This document shows positions 1-7,269 of a DNA stretch of 17,799 nt, piece after piece. The stretch's first letter is position 1. Each line of letters opens with the position of its first letter. This stretch comes from Candidatus Poribacteria bacterium WGA-3G (GTDB lineage: Bacteria > Poribacteria > WGA-4E > WGA-3G). Below the pieces are notes generated by a model that was not told the DNA's origin, did not search any database, and saw only the letters and a program-made list of their open reading frames with translations. A program made the translations under genes and the position numbers. Where the stretch lies: NCBI GenBank assembly GCA_000406005.1, contig ASZN01000057.1, positions 1-17,799 of the forward strand, in the 5' to 3' direction.

Positions 1-125
1 TGGCATTTTGTAGCATAGGCTGTTAGCCTGTGGCATTTCGTAGCATAGGCTGTTAGCCTGTGGCATTTTGTAGCATAGGCTGTTAGCCTGTGGCATTTTG
101 TAGCATAGGCTGTTAGCCTGTGGCA
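1..125. repeat. 30-bp tandem repeat, four units plus a partial fifth
   Basis: Four direct 30-bp units start at 1, 31, 61 and 91, followed by the first five bases of a fifth unit at 121-125. The only difference I see is one T-to-C change in unit 2. Each unit contains aggct-gtt-agcct, and as RNA the surrounding bases extend this to an 8-bp stem with one G-U pair. There are no unique spacers between units, so this is not a CRISPR array. The array touches the window edge and may continue to the left. A single copy of the same motif lies at 12117-12143 and an inverted-repeat relative at 17646-17687, so it is a dispersed family. Confidence 0.95.
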
Positions 126-352
126 GTATAAGATGCTACTTCACAGTTAGCGCGACCATACGAAGTAATTATGGAATCTACTATTAGTGCTTCAATGTTG
201 AGTTTATGAATAAATTAGGTTCGTAGTAGGGCAATTCATTGCCCGTTATTGACTTGTGGACGTGCGATAAATCGCACTACTACGAACCTGCTCTCAAATT
301 CAAAGTTGAAAGACTACTATAAGCGTTGAACGGGCGATGAAGGGTTTCCCGA
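126..352. other. Intergenic region with repeat-derived sequence
   Basis: No coding region is supported here. It lies downstream of the large helicase gene. It holds the 73-bp inverted-repeat element at 217-289 and a degenerate half copy at 330-358. Between 126 and 216 and between 290 and 329 I see only A+T-rich sequence without a recognisable signal. I see no convincing stem plus T-run terminator for the helicase gene. Confidence 0.6.
217..289. repeat. 73-bp inverted-repeat (REP/MITE-like) element with two nested hairpins
   Basis: The ends are perfect 12-bp inverted repeats: aggttcgtagta at 217-228 and tactacgaacct at 278-289. Just inside each end is a compact hairpin: gggcaat/attgccc at 229-244 and gtgcgat/atcgcac at 262-277, each with a two-base loop. 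The layout (terminal repeat, hairpin, spacer, hairpin, terminal repeat) resembles paired REP elements or a very short non-autonomous transposon. Half copies with the same hairpin plus ctacgaacc order occur at 4912-4939 and, degenerate, at 330-358. No transposase is present in the window. Confidence 0.85.
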
Positions 353-358
353 CTACGA
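330..358. repeat. Degenerate half copy of the ctacgaacc hairpin element
   Basis: The sequence has a gggcgatgaa segment, a weak inverted partner ending tcccg, then actacgaac, matching the order of the right half of the element at 217-289. The motif overlaps the end of the helicase gene: the minus-strand stop codon TAG at 353-355 lies inside ctacgaac. The repeat may therefore have supplied the present stop codon. Confidence 0.55.
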
Positions 359-3300
359 ACTCGGTTTCCTGAAAATTATGACTTTAATTTTTTCTACAAC
401 GAAGCGTCCACCTTCGCTCAGACAGTTTCTAAAACTCTTTTTTCCATTCTCAACCTTGTTCTCTGAAGAATCCTGTACCTTAATTTGACGTGTGTCACTA
501 TCTATTTCAGCGGAAGAATCGGAAAGCGTTAATGTCGTTGACTCAACTGGAGTTTCACGATCAACTCCGGTTTCCAATGCCGGTTGCTGAATCACATTAT
601 CTGGATTTTCTGAATCAGACGTATCTGGTTTGAGCTCTTGTATCTGTTTATTGAGAATATCCTCATGCTCTTGTGGAGTCTCTTGTGTGCTACTACTAAC
701 TGCTATTGGTGGATCGGAAACTATACTCGATTCAAGTGTCCCTGGTTCGAGTTCTTGTATCTGTTTTTTCACGAAATCTTCATACGCTTGAAGTGTTGAG
801 TGTGCGTTGCTATTGACTGTTTCCACGGGATTTGAGTTTATCTCTATCTGCGACGATTCTGGTGTGATATCCTGTGTTTGTGGATTGGGTCTCTTCAAAG
901 AATGCTTAGGCTTAGGAATTCGGCTATCAACCACCTTTTTGACAGACTCAGGAACTATTAAATCTATCGGCTCATACAATGGGGCACTCTGGACCTCTAC
1001 GATTTCGCGTGGTTCTGGTTTGAGATCTTTTACGTATGTGTCAAGGCTCTCGGTAAGATATATAGATATGGGAGGTGAAGTATCAATCATTTCTTCGACA
1101 GGTTCGGGGACTATCACGTTTATTGGTTCATTTAATGGGATGCACTCGGCTTTTGGAACAAGTGTGGAATCATTAATCCCGGGTATTGGTTCTACCGTTT
1201 TGGATGTCCGTTTTATATTCCTCAACTGTGGAGGTACTTCGGATACCTCACTAAATGACTTGAGAAGTTTTGTATTCTGTTCTTTAAGAAGCCACACCTT
1301 TCGGGACAAGACAAAGTGGTTATTAGCCGCGTTGATTTTAATAACCATCATTTCATAAGTTTTACCGATGTATGAGTCCAAGTACTGGATAGCAGATAAT
1401 TCAACTTGCGATGCCGGAAGAAAACCTGTTAAAGATTTGTATTTCACTCGAAGCCCTTTTTTACTCTGCTCAACGATATGTCCCTCAATGGGAGTACTGT
1501 TCTTATACGCCTTGGTAATTTCATTCCATATCAGATTTTTAAATCTCAGGATTCCAGCTCGGTAAACGATCACGATTTTCTGTTTAATGTGCATATAGAG
1601 AAATTCCTCGTCGAAATTCCTAAGATGCCCCGTTAGAAGATGACCAGATCGGGTGACAAGTTCAACAGTAGGATTTTGATCATCAGGTACCGTTACATTG
1701 GGATTAATCAAAAGTAGTTTGAGAACATCATTCGGAACGTGAAACCTTTCAGAAATTAGTTCTATGGGTTGTAGATTCTGATCTGCAATATCTCGTCTTA
1801 TTTTGATATGTGATTTTAGCGACTCCATATCATCTTTTGGAAACGCAAACAACAGGTTAAGGTTTTGTAATTGCACAGTTTTACCTTGTGAATCTTGCCC
1901 TTTTACCTCGTCTTTGAACGTTTCAATATTCCTAAGATCACAGAAGCCTGCATACGTTACGAATCTTATTGGTTGTGCGAAGTCCTGACACAAGAGTGCA
2001 TCTGCTCGCTGCTTCCTTTTAGAGATGACCACGCGTACCTTACGAACAATTTGATCGTGTAATAGGTAACCACGTTGTTCTTGTCTTGCTATCGTACCTG
2101 CTGGCACCCCGTTCGAGTAGATCTCTGGCGATAATTCTTCATGGTAAACTGAATTAAAGATCGCACCGGAGGAAGTTCCAATTGGTTTGAGACCATGGTT
2201 TTTGAGCGAATCCAGCAACTGTATATGAGCAAGTTGGACATTTTTAGCGAATGCCGCAAAACCACTGGATTCGTTAGTTGATTCAACTGCTGTTGGCAGG
2301 TTTTTGGTTTGTGATTCAAAGGCATCTAACACAGGAATTAAATCTTCAAGGAGATCCTCATTCGCTGCTTTTAGGTCTGTAGGAAATTGAGTTTCTAACT
2401 GTCTTGCTGTATCTTCGGCTACCTTTTGAACTTTCTCCACGTTGCTCCGCAGGTGACCCAGTTTATATTCACACTGTTTTCGCGCCCCTTCTATTCTAAC
2501 TTCTACATGTTTCGTAAGAATAGATATCAGGGCCGTTTGCATCGTTTCAGAAAGTTCGTCTACTATTTTTTTACCAAGATCTATTCGATGCATAATGGCG
2601 GTATTCAAAGCTCCGGATTTTTTTTCTAATCGCTTCTTGCGTTTGCGTGTTATCGCCGATAATCCCGCTTCTGTTACAAATTGGCAATCTCCACCAAGAA
2701 TAACTAATTCACGCTTGGCGCGAGTCATCGCGACATAGAAAACACGTCGATCTTCGGTTATATCATCACTGTCTTGGAAAGGGAAATCTTTATCTTCTAG
2801 CGTATTGTGGATAAAAATCACCTTATCGTATTCTTTTCCCTTCATTTTGTGAATAGTAGATACTTCTATTATTTCTTCTTTGCTTCTGCCAATAATTTTA
2901 AAAGATTCACCTTTTTTACGAGGTTTTTCTCCTTTGATTTCCGTAAAACTAGTGGAGCGGAACGTTTGTCGGATTTTATCCACCTCGGACCTATAGCGGA
3001 CAGGGATTCCAATATTTTGTGTTTCTACACGTATTTCTAACAAATCTCCTTTGAACATTGGAATACGATTTTCAACAAATTGAATCTGACAAACAGGCTC
3101 GGCAAATTCTCTCAAGAAAGTACTTTTTACTGTTTTTCCTGTTGTTGCTAAAACTTTTATTCGAGGACGTATGGAATTTTCAGCGTGGAGATTTTTGCTA
3201 ATTCGGAACGTATTGTGTTCAATTAGGTTTTTTGAGTGTTCAACGATTGTTGAAGTTGATCGGTAATTCCGCGTTATTTTATATTTTTGCACATTCTCCT

Positions 3301-4792
3301 GTTTGTGAAAACTCAACATTATCTCGGAATTACCACCACGGAATCCATAAATCGCTTGATCATCATCGCCAACAACGAAATAATTTTCTGATAACGGTTT
3401 TGTCAATCTAAAGTCAATAGGCGAGACATCTTGAAATTCATCAATGTGCACATAATCATATTTTTCACGGTAACCATCAAGAATATCTGGATATACTTCA
3501 AGTAAATATACCGCATAAAGAATCATATCCTGAAAATCAATAGCGTTCGCTTTCCTCTTCTTCTTTTCATACCTTTTAGCAAATGCTTGCACAACTGGGT
3601 CGTCAATAGATTCAATAATAGAGTGTACTATTTCTTCGGTAGAGCTTGTACTGGTGAAATTGATGTTAGTCTCTCGTTTTGCTTTTTGAACTTTTTCAAT
3701 TATTTTTTCAAAATCCTCAACCTTCTCCGCCAAATTTTCAACACCTGAAGGATGTTTAAGAAAATCTTCATAGCGGATATTAAAATGCTCACAGAATAGT
3801 TCTATCATGAGCTGGTCGCTATAGCGTTGTGTTAGCGGGTCTTTCTGATTAAATACAGCACGGCTGCGGTTACTAGCATTCTTAATCGCGTGTTCTACGA
3901 GAATGAAACTCTCTCCGTTAGGAACATCTTTGTGAAGAATATCAAACGTAAATTGATCAATACCTTCGTCTTCAATTACGTTACGAATTTCCTCGTTTGA
4001 TGAATTAGTAAAATCTTCTACTTTATTTCGTTCTGTGTCTATAGATTGTACGATATAACATACGCCTGTTGTTTTATTTTCAATTTTATAAATTGAGATA
4101 CGAGTTTCGACTTTATCCGCTTCAAGTTGTTCTACTTCAGGTTCTACCAAGTTAATTACAGCGCAATTTCTGTAGTATTCAATGTATTCTGCTTCGCGTC
4201 TGTTGGCGAACTTACCTTCAATCGTGTTAATGAGGTAAAAATTGAAATGCTCCTTTCCTTCATTCAACATGGCTTGGCGCAGACCAGGATTTGATGAGTC
4301 CTCAAAAGAGAAATGTTCTCCTCTTCTGCGATCCGGATTTGTGGTCTGTCCGATGTAACATTTTCCTGTTAGTTCGCTTTCAATTTTGTAAATAGTAACT
4401 ATTACATTTGCCAAATTTCTTTTGAGTTGTTGAATTTCCTGCTTGATCGTTTTTTCCGGATCGGATGCCCACACTTCAGGTTTGTTTTGCCATTTTAGCC
4501 GATCATAGTGTTCATTAATAATTCTCAGCCCAAAAGCGTGCAAGGTACGGATCTCTGGTAACATGTTTGCCCCTAATTCTGATAAAATGCGTTTCTCCAT
4601 TTCTTTAGCAGCTTCTTTATTAAAAGCAAGGGCAAGAATCCGACCTGGATTCACATTGTGTTCACGAATTAGATGTAAAATTCGCTCTTTGATAACCGTA
4701 GTTTTGCCACTGCCGGGTCCTGCTATAACGAGTGCAGGTCCCTGAAAATGTTCAACGGCTTTTTGTTGATTTTCGTCTAATTTCAGTGTCAT
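353..4792 (-). CDS. SF1A UvrD/Rep-like helicase with tandem GIY-YIG insert and GrpE-like, Sm-like and S1 tail
   Basis: Predicted ATP-dependent 3'-5' DNA translocase of 1479 residues. Helicase motifs: Walker A AGPGSGKTT (24-32), Ia (52-65), Walker B IDEFQD (450-455), III GDDDQAIYGFRGG (475-487), NYRST (509-513), V TIHKMKG (646-652), VI RRVFYVAMTRAK (682-693). Between LHAFG (84-88) and Walker B, in subdomain 1B, are two GIY-YIG domains. The first (132-216) keeps IYKIE, YIGQT, R/H and E200. The second (232-316) is degenerate. Only about 130 residues separate motifs IV and V, so a normal 2B subdomain is missing. The tail has a coiled coil (~745-808), GrpE-like region (~808-925), possible Sm/Hfq-like strand region (~1042-1085), S1 domain (~1101-1165) and a disordered acidic tail with internal repeats. 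I start at 4792 because the paralogue at 5453-7177 aligns from here; the ORF extends 42 codons upstream, into a repeat. I see no strong Shine-Dalgarno. A+T-rich compared with its paralogue. Biological role unknown. Confidence 0.9.
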   Translation of the reverse strand: MTLKLDENQQKAVEHFQGPALVIAGPGSGKTTVIKERILHLIREHNVNPGRILALAFNKEAAKEMEKRILSELGANMLPEIRTLHAFGLRIINEHYDRLKWQNKPEVWASDPEKTIKQEIQQLKRNLANVIVTIYKIESELTGKCYIGQTTNPDRRRGEHFSFEDSSNPGLRQAMLNEGKEHFNFYLINTIEGKFANRREAEYIEYYRNCAVINLVEPEVEQLEADKVETRISIYKIENKTTGVCYIVQSIDTERNKVEDFTNSSNEEIRNVIEDEGIDQFTFDILHKDVPNGESFILVEHAIKNASNRSRAVFNQKDPLTQRYSDQLMIELFCEHFNIRYEDFLKHPSGVENLAEKVEDFEKIIEKVQKAKRETNINFTSTSSTEEIVHSIIESIDDPVVQAFAKRYEKKKRKANAIDFQDMILYAVYLLEVYPDILDGYREKYDYVHIDEFQDVSPIDFRLTKPLSENYFVVGDDDQAIYGFRGGNSEIMLSFHKQENVQKYKITRNYRSTSTIVEHSKNLIEHNTFRISKNLHAENSIRPRIKVLATTGKTVKSTFLREFAEPVCQIQFVENRIPMFKGDLLEIRVETQNIGIPVRYRSEVDKIRQTFRSTSFTEIKGEKPRKKGESFKIIGRSKEEIIEVSTIHKMKGKEYDKVIFIHNTLEDKDFPFQDSDDITEDRRVFYVAMTRAKRELVILGGDCQFVTEAGLSAITRKRKKRLEKKSGALNTAIMHRIDLGKKIVDELSETMQTALISILTKHVEVRIEGARKQCEYKLGHLRSNVEKVQKVAEDTARQLETQFPTDLKAANEDLLEDLIPVLDAFESQTKNLPTAVESTNESSGFAAFAKNVQLAHIQLLDSLKNHGLKPIGTSSGAIFNSVYHEELSPEIYSNGVPAGTIARQEQRGYLLHDQIVRKVRVVISKRKQRADALLCQDFAQPIRFVTYAGFCDLRNIETFKDEVKGQDSQGKTVQLQNLNLLFAFPKDDMESLKSHIKIRRDIADQNLQPIELISERFHVPNDVLKLLLINPNVTVPDDQNPTVELVTRSGHLLTGHLRNFDEEFLYMHIKQKIVIVYRAGILRFKNLIWNEITKAYKNSTPIEGHIVEQSKKGLRVKYKSLTGFLPASQVELSAIQYLDSYIGKTYEMMVIKINAANNHFVLSRKVWLLKEQNTKLLKSFSEVSEVPPQLRNIKRTSKTVEPIPGINDSTLVPKAECIPLNEPINVIVPEPVEEMIDTSPPISIYLTESLDTYVKDLKPEPREIVEVQSAPLYEPIDLIVPESVKKVVDSRIPKPKHSLKRPNPQTQDITPESSQIEINSNPVETVNSNAHSTLQAYEDFVKKQIQELEPGTLESSIVSDPPIAVSSSTQETPQEHEDILNKQIQELKPDTSDSENPDNVIQQPALETGVDRETPVESTTLTLSDSSAEIDSDTRQIKVQDSSENKVENGKKSFRNCLSEGGRFVVEKIKVIIFRKPSS

Positions 4793-4903
4793 AAAATCAA
4801 TCTTGCTAAGAACTCTAAATAGGTCGGAAAATGTATCTACATTACACCAAATCGGAAAAATAAACTTGAATTTAGGAGATTTGGAAACTCCATGAAACCG
4901 AAT

Positions 4904-4929
4904 ATATAAAAGGCGCAATGAATTGCGCC
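4904..4929 (-). terminator. Repeat-derived hairpin followed by T-run
   Basis: On the minus strand, ggcgcaat, a two-base loop and attgcgcc (4929-4912) are followed directly by ttttatatatt. This is a plausible intrinsic terminator for transcription leaving the broken nuclease gene and helicase 2, placed upstream of helicase 1. The adjoining ctacgaacc at 4931-4939 shows that it is a half copy of the element at 217-289. A role in termination is inferred from shape only. Confidence 0.5.
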
Positions 4930-4939
4930 ACTACGAACC
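4912..4939. repeat. Half copy of the ctacgaacc hairpin element
   Basis: An 8-bp stem with a two-base loop (4912-4929) is followed by actacgaacc (4930-4939), the same order as the right half of the element at 217-289. The upstream in-frame ATG of the helicase 1 reading frame (4918) lies in this hairpin, another reason to reject that start. Confidence 0.75.
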
Positions 4940-4992
4940 GGTTTTTCGCTAACGAGAAGGGTTATTTAGAAATGGTATTACGCTTCAGGAAT

Positions 4993-5419
4993 TTACCACT
5001 CAATATCTTCAAGGCTCGCTGCAGTCAAAACCTTCTCAAAAAGCGCATCAAGATGGACAGGGCTGCGGATGGCGTGAATCTGGGTTATCACGGCTTCAGG
5101 AACGTCCTGAAACTGGTGTCGCAGCAGCTTCAGGAGTGCTATCCGTTTTGCGCGGGTTTCCCCCTGTTCAATGCCTTGTTGAAATGTGACTTCTGCCATA
5201 GATTCAAACACGGTTTCTACCTCCATTCCGCGCGAATGCGCGTCTACAACCTTTATCAATGTCTCACGTTCCTCAGGTGGTCGTCGATGATATATCAACA
5301 AAAGTTACTAACGCGCGGACGTTCTCCGGTTCTATCAATAACCAACGTGCACTTCTGTCCGGAAAGTGTTCCAACGGAGAAGGAAAAAAACGGTAGAGAT
5401 CTGCGGTCGAAAAGTTCAT
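4993..5419 (-). pseudogene. Broken Rpn-type (PD-(D/E)XK) nuclease/transposase-like gene
   Basis: Two pieces in different frames. The N-terminal piece (5419-5273, ATG start) encodes 48 residues beginning MNFSTADLYRFFPSPLEHF and containing FPDRSARWLL and ENVRALV, typical of the start of this family. The C-terminal piece (5301-4993) encodes about 102 residues with IYHRRPPEERETLIK, then MAEVTFQQGIEQGE, LLKLLRHQF and LDALFEKVLTAASLEDIEW, typical of the family's end. Full-length members as I recall them are about 300 residues, so 150 or more central residues, including the nuclease core, are missing. The join near 5285-5312 is out of frame, consistent with an internal deletion. The family assignment is from memory of its end sequences. 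The C-terminal piece has only TTG starts after an in-frame TAA, so it is unlikely to be made independently. Confidence 0.75.
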
Positions 5420-5426
5420 ACGTCCT

Positions 5427-5456
5427 ATTATACGCCAAACCGCTGTTTTTTTTCAA
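5427..5456 (-). promoter_or_regulatory. Sigma-70-like promoter of the broken nuclease gene, possibly leaderless
   Basis: On the minus strand, TTGAAA (5456-5451), an 18-bp spacer and a perfect TATAAT (5432-5427) precede the ATG at 5419. Only seven bases separate the -10 box from the ATG, so transcription would begin at or next to the start codon, giving a leaderless mRNA. The -35 box overlaps the stop codon of helicase 2. Sequence-based only. Confidence 0.55.
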
Positions 5457-7177
5457 CCTATTCGTTGGGCTTTCAACCTTCTTCTTCCACGCCAGTAGGC
5501 AAACTGCCGAAGGTAGTAACCGAGATTTTTGTGGATTTTCTCGAACTCTGGCACAAATGGACACCTTCCACCGAGGACGATCAGTTCCGACTTGGCACGC
5601 GTCATTGCGACATAGAAGACACGACGTTCCTCTGTCAGTGTGCTGTCGCGACGCGGAAACCGACGTTCCAGCGTGTTATGGATGAGGATGACCTTCTCCC
5701 ACTCCCTACCCTTCGATTTGTGGATTGTCGTTACTTCGGGTGCCGTGGGATGGTTGGCGAGTATCGCTTGAATCCGATCGGTTTCGTAGTTGGTGCGCGC
5801 TAAAACGGCAGTCTCTTCGGAAGATTCCAACTCGCGTAATAACGTGGCTGCGACGGTTTCAGGTGTCGTTTCGACGATCTTGATATCCTGTTGCATCGGG
5901 TTGTAAGCGCGGAGGTCTTTGCGGATGCGGGGAGCATTACGCTCAATCAACGCTCTGGCGTGCTCAACGATTGTTGATGTCGAACGGTAATTGCGTGTGA
6001 TTTCATATTTTGTTACGTGCTTCCTATCCGTGAATGCAAGCATAATCTCCGAGTTACCACCGCGGAACCCATAGATCGCCTGATCGTCGTCGCCGACAGC
6101 AAAAAGGTTTTCGGATAGGAGCTCAATCAACCGGAAATCGGCGGGGGCAATATCTTGGAACTCGTCAACGAGTACGTAAGGGTATTTGTCGCAGTAGGTT
6201 TGACGGAGGTCCGGGTTCGTCTCAAGCAGATTTGCGGCGTGGATGATCATATCCTCAAAATCGACGGCGTTCGCTTCGGTCTTGAGGTCTTCGTATTTGA
6301 TAGCAAATGCTCGCGCGACGGGATCCCTAAGCGTTGTTGGATCGAATATCCCTGTGGTAACCTGTCGTTTCGCTCGCATGACGGTCTCTTTTATCTCATT
6401 GAAACGGTCGCGGAGGTTCTCAAAATCCGGATGCGTGTCAAAATTATCTTCGTAACGGATACCGAAATGTTGACAGAACATTTCGAGGAGGATCTGGTTG
6501 TTATACTGCATCCGTAGCGGGTCTGCACGGTTGAACACGCTTGCACGGTCTCTGTAGTACGCGATCCAGTGTGCTTCTCGACGGTTCGCCTTTCGTCCCG
6601 GCACACGTTCAATTACCTTAAAACTGAATTGTGTCTCTCCTTCCGATCGGATCGCCTGTCGGAGTCTGTCGTTTGATGAGTGCGTGAAATGCTCTTTTTT
6701 GCGTCGTTCCGGGTTCGTAGTCTGTCCGATATAACATTTGCCAGTCTGTTTGCTCTCAATTTTGTAGATAGCGACCTCGGTTGTGGCGGCTTCACGTTCA
6801 ATCTGTCGCCGTTCTTCTGCGATGATTCGGTCAATCTCTCCCGACCAGATTTCCGGGATTCGCTTGAATCCTGCGCGTGTATAGTTTTCGACGATAATGT
6901 CTTTACCGAAGGCGTGGAGCGTGCGGATGACAGGTTTGCTGGATATGGCGTGGTTTGATGCTGCGAGTGCACGTCCGATACGGGTCTCCATCTCTTCAAC
7001 GGCTTTTCTGTTGAAAGCGATGGCGAGGATACGTGAGGGTGGGATATTGTGCGTCTGGATGAGATTTAGAATCCGTGCCGTTACGACTGTGGTTTTACCG
7101 CTACCGGGTCCTGCGATGACGATTGCGGGTCCCGTGACGTGGTTGACAGCTTTTTCTTGGTTTCTGTCGAGTTGCAT
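5453..7177 (-). CDS. Compact SF1A UvrD/Rep-like helicase with GIY-YIG nuclease inserted in subdomain 1B
   Basis: 574 residues, close paralogue of the N-terminal half of the protein at 353-4792. Motifs: LDRNQEKAV at the N-terminus, Walker A AGPGSGKTT (22-30), Ia ILAIAFNRKA (50-59), LHAFG (87-91), Walker B LVDEFQD (336-342), III GDDDQAIYGFRGG (362-374), NYRST (396-400), V TIHKSKG (484-490), VI RRVFYVAMTRAK (518-529). One GIY-YIG domain (134-218) sits between LHAFG and Walker B, with IYKIE, YIGQT, NPERR, H163 and the expected catalytic glutamate E201 in REAHWI. The protein ends about 45 residues after motif VI. Fewer than 90 residues separate motifs IV and V, so no 2B subdomain. ATG at 7177 is followed at once by the Q-motif region; no strong Shine-Dalgarno is seen. 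More G+C-rich than the other helicase. Predicted activity is DNA translocation coupled to nicking or cleavage; substrate and role are unknown. Confidence 0.92.
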   Translation of the reverse strand: MQLDRNQEKAVNHVTGPAIVIAGPGSGKTTVVTARILNLIQTHNIPPSRILAIAFNRKAVEEMETRIGRALAASNHAISSKPVIRTLHAFGKDIIVENYTRAGFKRIPEIWSGEIDRIIAEERRQIEREAATTEVAIYKIESKQTGKCYIGQTTNPERRKKEHFTHSSNDRLRQAIRSEGETQFSFKVIERVPGRKANRREAHWIAYYRDRASVFNRADPLRMQYNNQILLEMFCQHFGIRYEDNFDTHPDFENLRDRFNEIKETVMRAKRQVTTGIFDPTTLRDPVARAFAIKYEDLKTEANAVDFEDMIIHAANLLETNPDLRQTYCDKYPYVLVDEFQDIAPADFRLIELLSENLFAVGDDDQAIYGFRGGNSEIMLAFTDRKHVTKYEITRNYRSTSTIVEHARALIERNAPRIRKDLRAYNPMQQDIKIVETTPETVAATLLRELESSEETAVLARTNYETDRIQAILANHPTAPEVTTIHKSKGREWEKVILIHNTLERRFPRRDSTLTEERRVFYVAMTRAKSELIVLGGRCPFVPEFEKIHKNLGYYLRQFAYWRGRRRLKAQRIG

Positions 7178-7200
7178 ATTTGAGTAGATTAATTAAGTAC

Positions 7201-7229
7201 GAAAACCTCCAAAACTATCTGAGGTTTTC
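7201..7229 (-). terminator. Hairpin downstream of the HNH gene
   Basis: A perfect 9-bp stem, gaaaacctc (7201-7209) and gaggttttc (7221-7229), with an 11-base loop lies about 40 bp past the HNH stop codon and upstream of helicase 2. The T-run lies within the stem and no further T-tract follows, so it is terminator-like but not a textbook example. Confidence 0.45.
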
Positions 7230-7269
7230 ATGCCTAAACACTATTTGATTGATAGCGTCTCTGAAACTT

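Noticed and set aside
1..125. Possible CRISPR array
   Set aside because: The 30-bp units follow each other directly with no unique spacers, no cas gene is present, and the motif occurs singly elsewhere.
4793..4918. In-frame 42-codon extension of the large helicase up to an ATG at 4918
   Set aside because: The extra residues have no counterpart in the paralogue, the ATG lies in a repeat hairpin that looks like a terminator, and no ribosome binding site is seen.
4918..5803. Plus-strand reading frames of 255 and 145 codons
   Set aside because: They lie opposite the nuclease remnant and the end of the compact helicase, whose minus-strand frames show clear family motifs; the plus-strand translations show no domain features.
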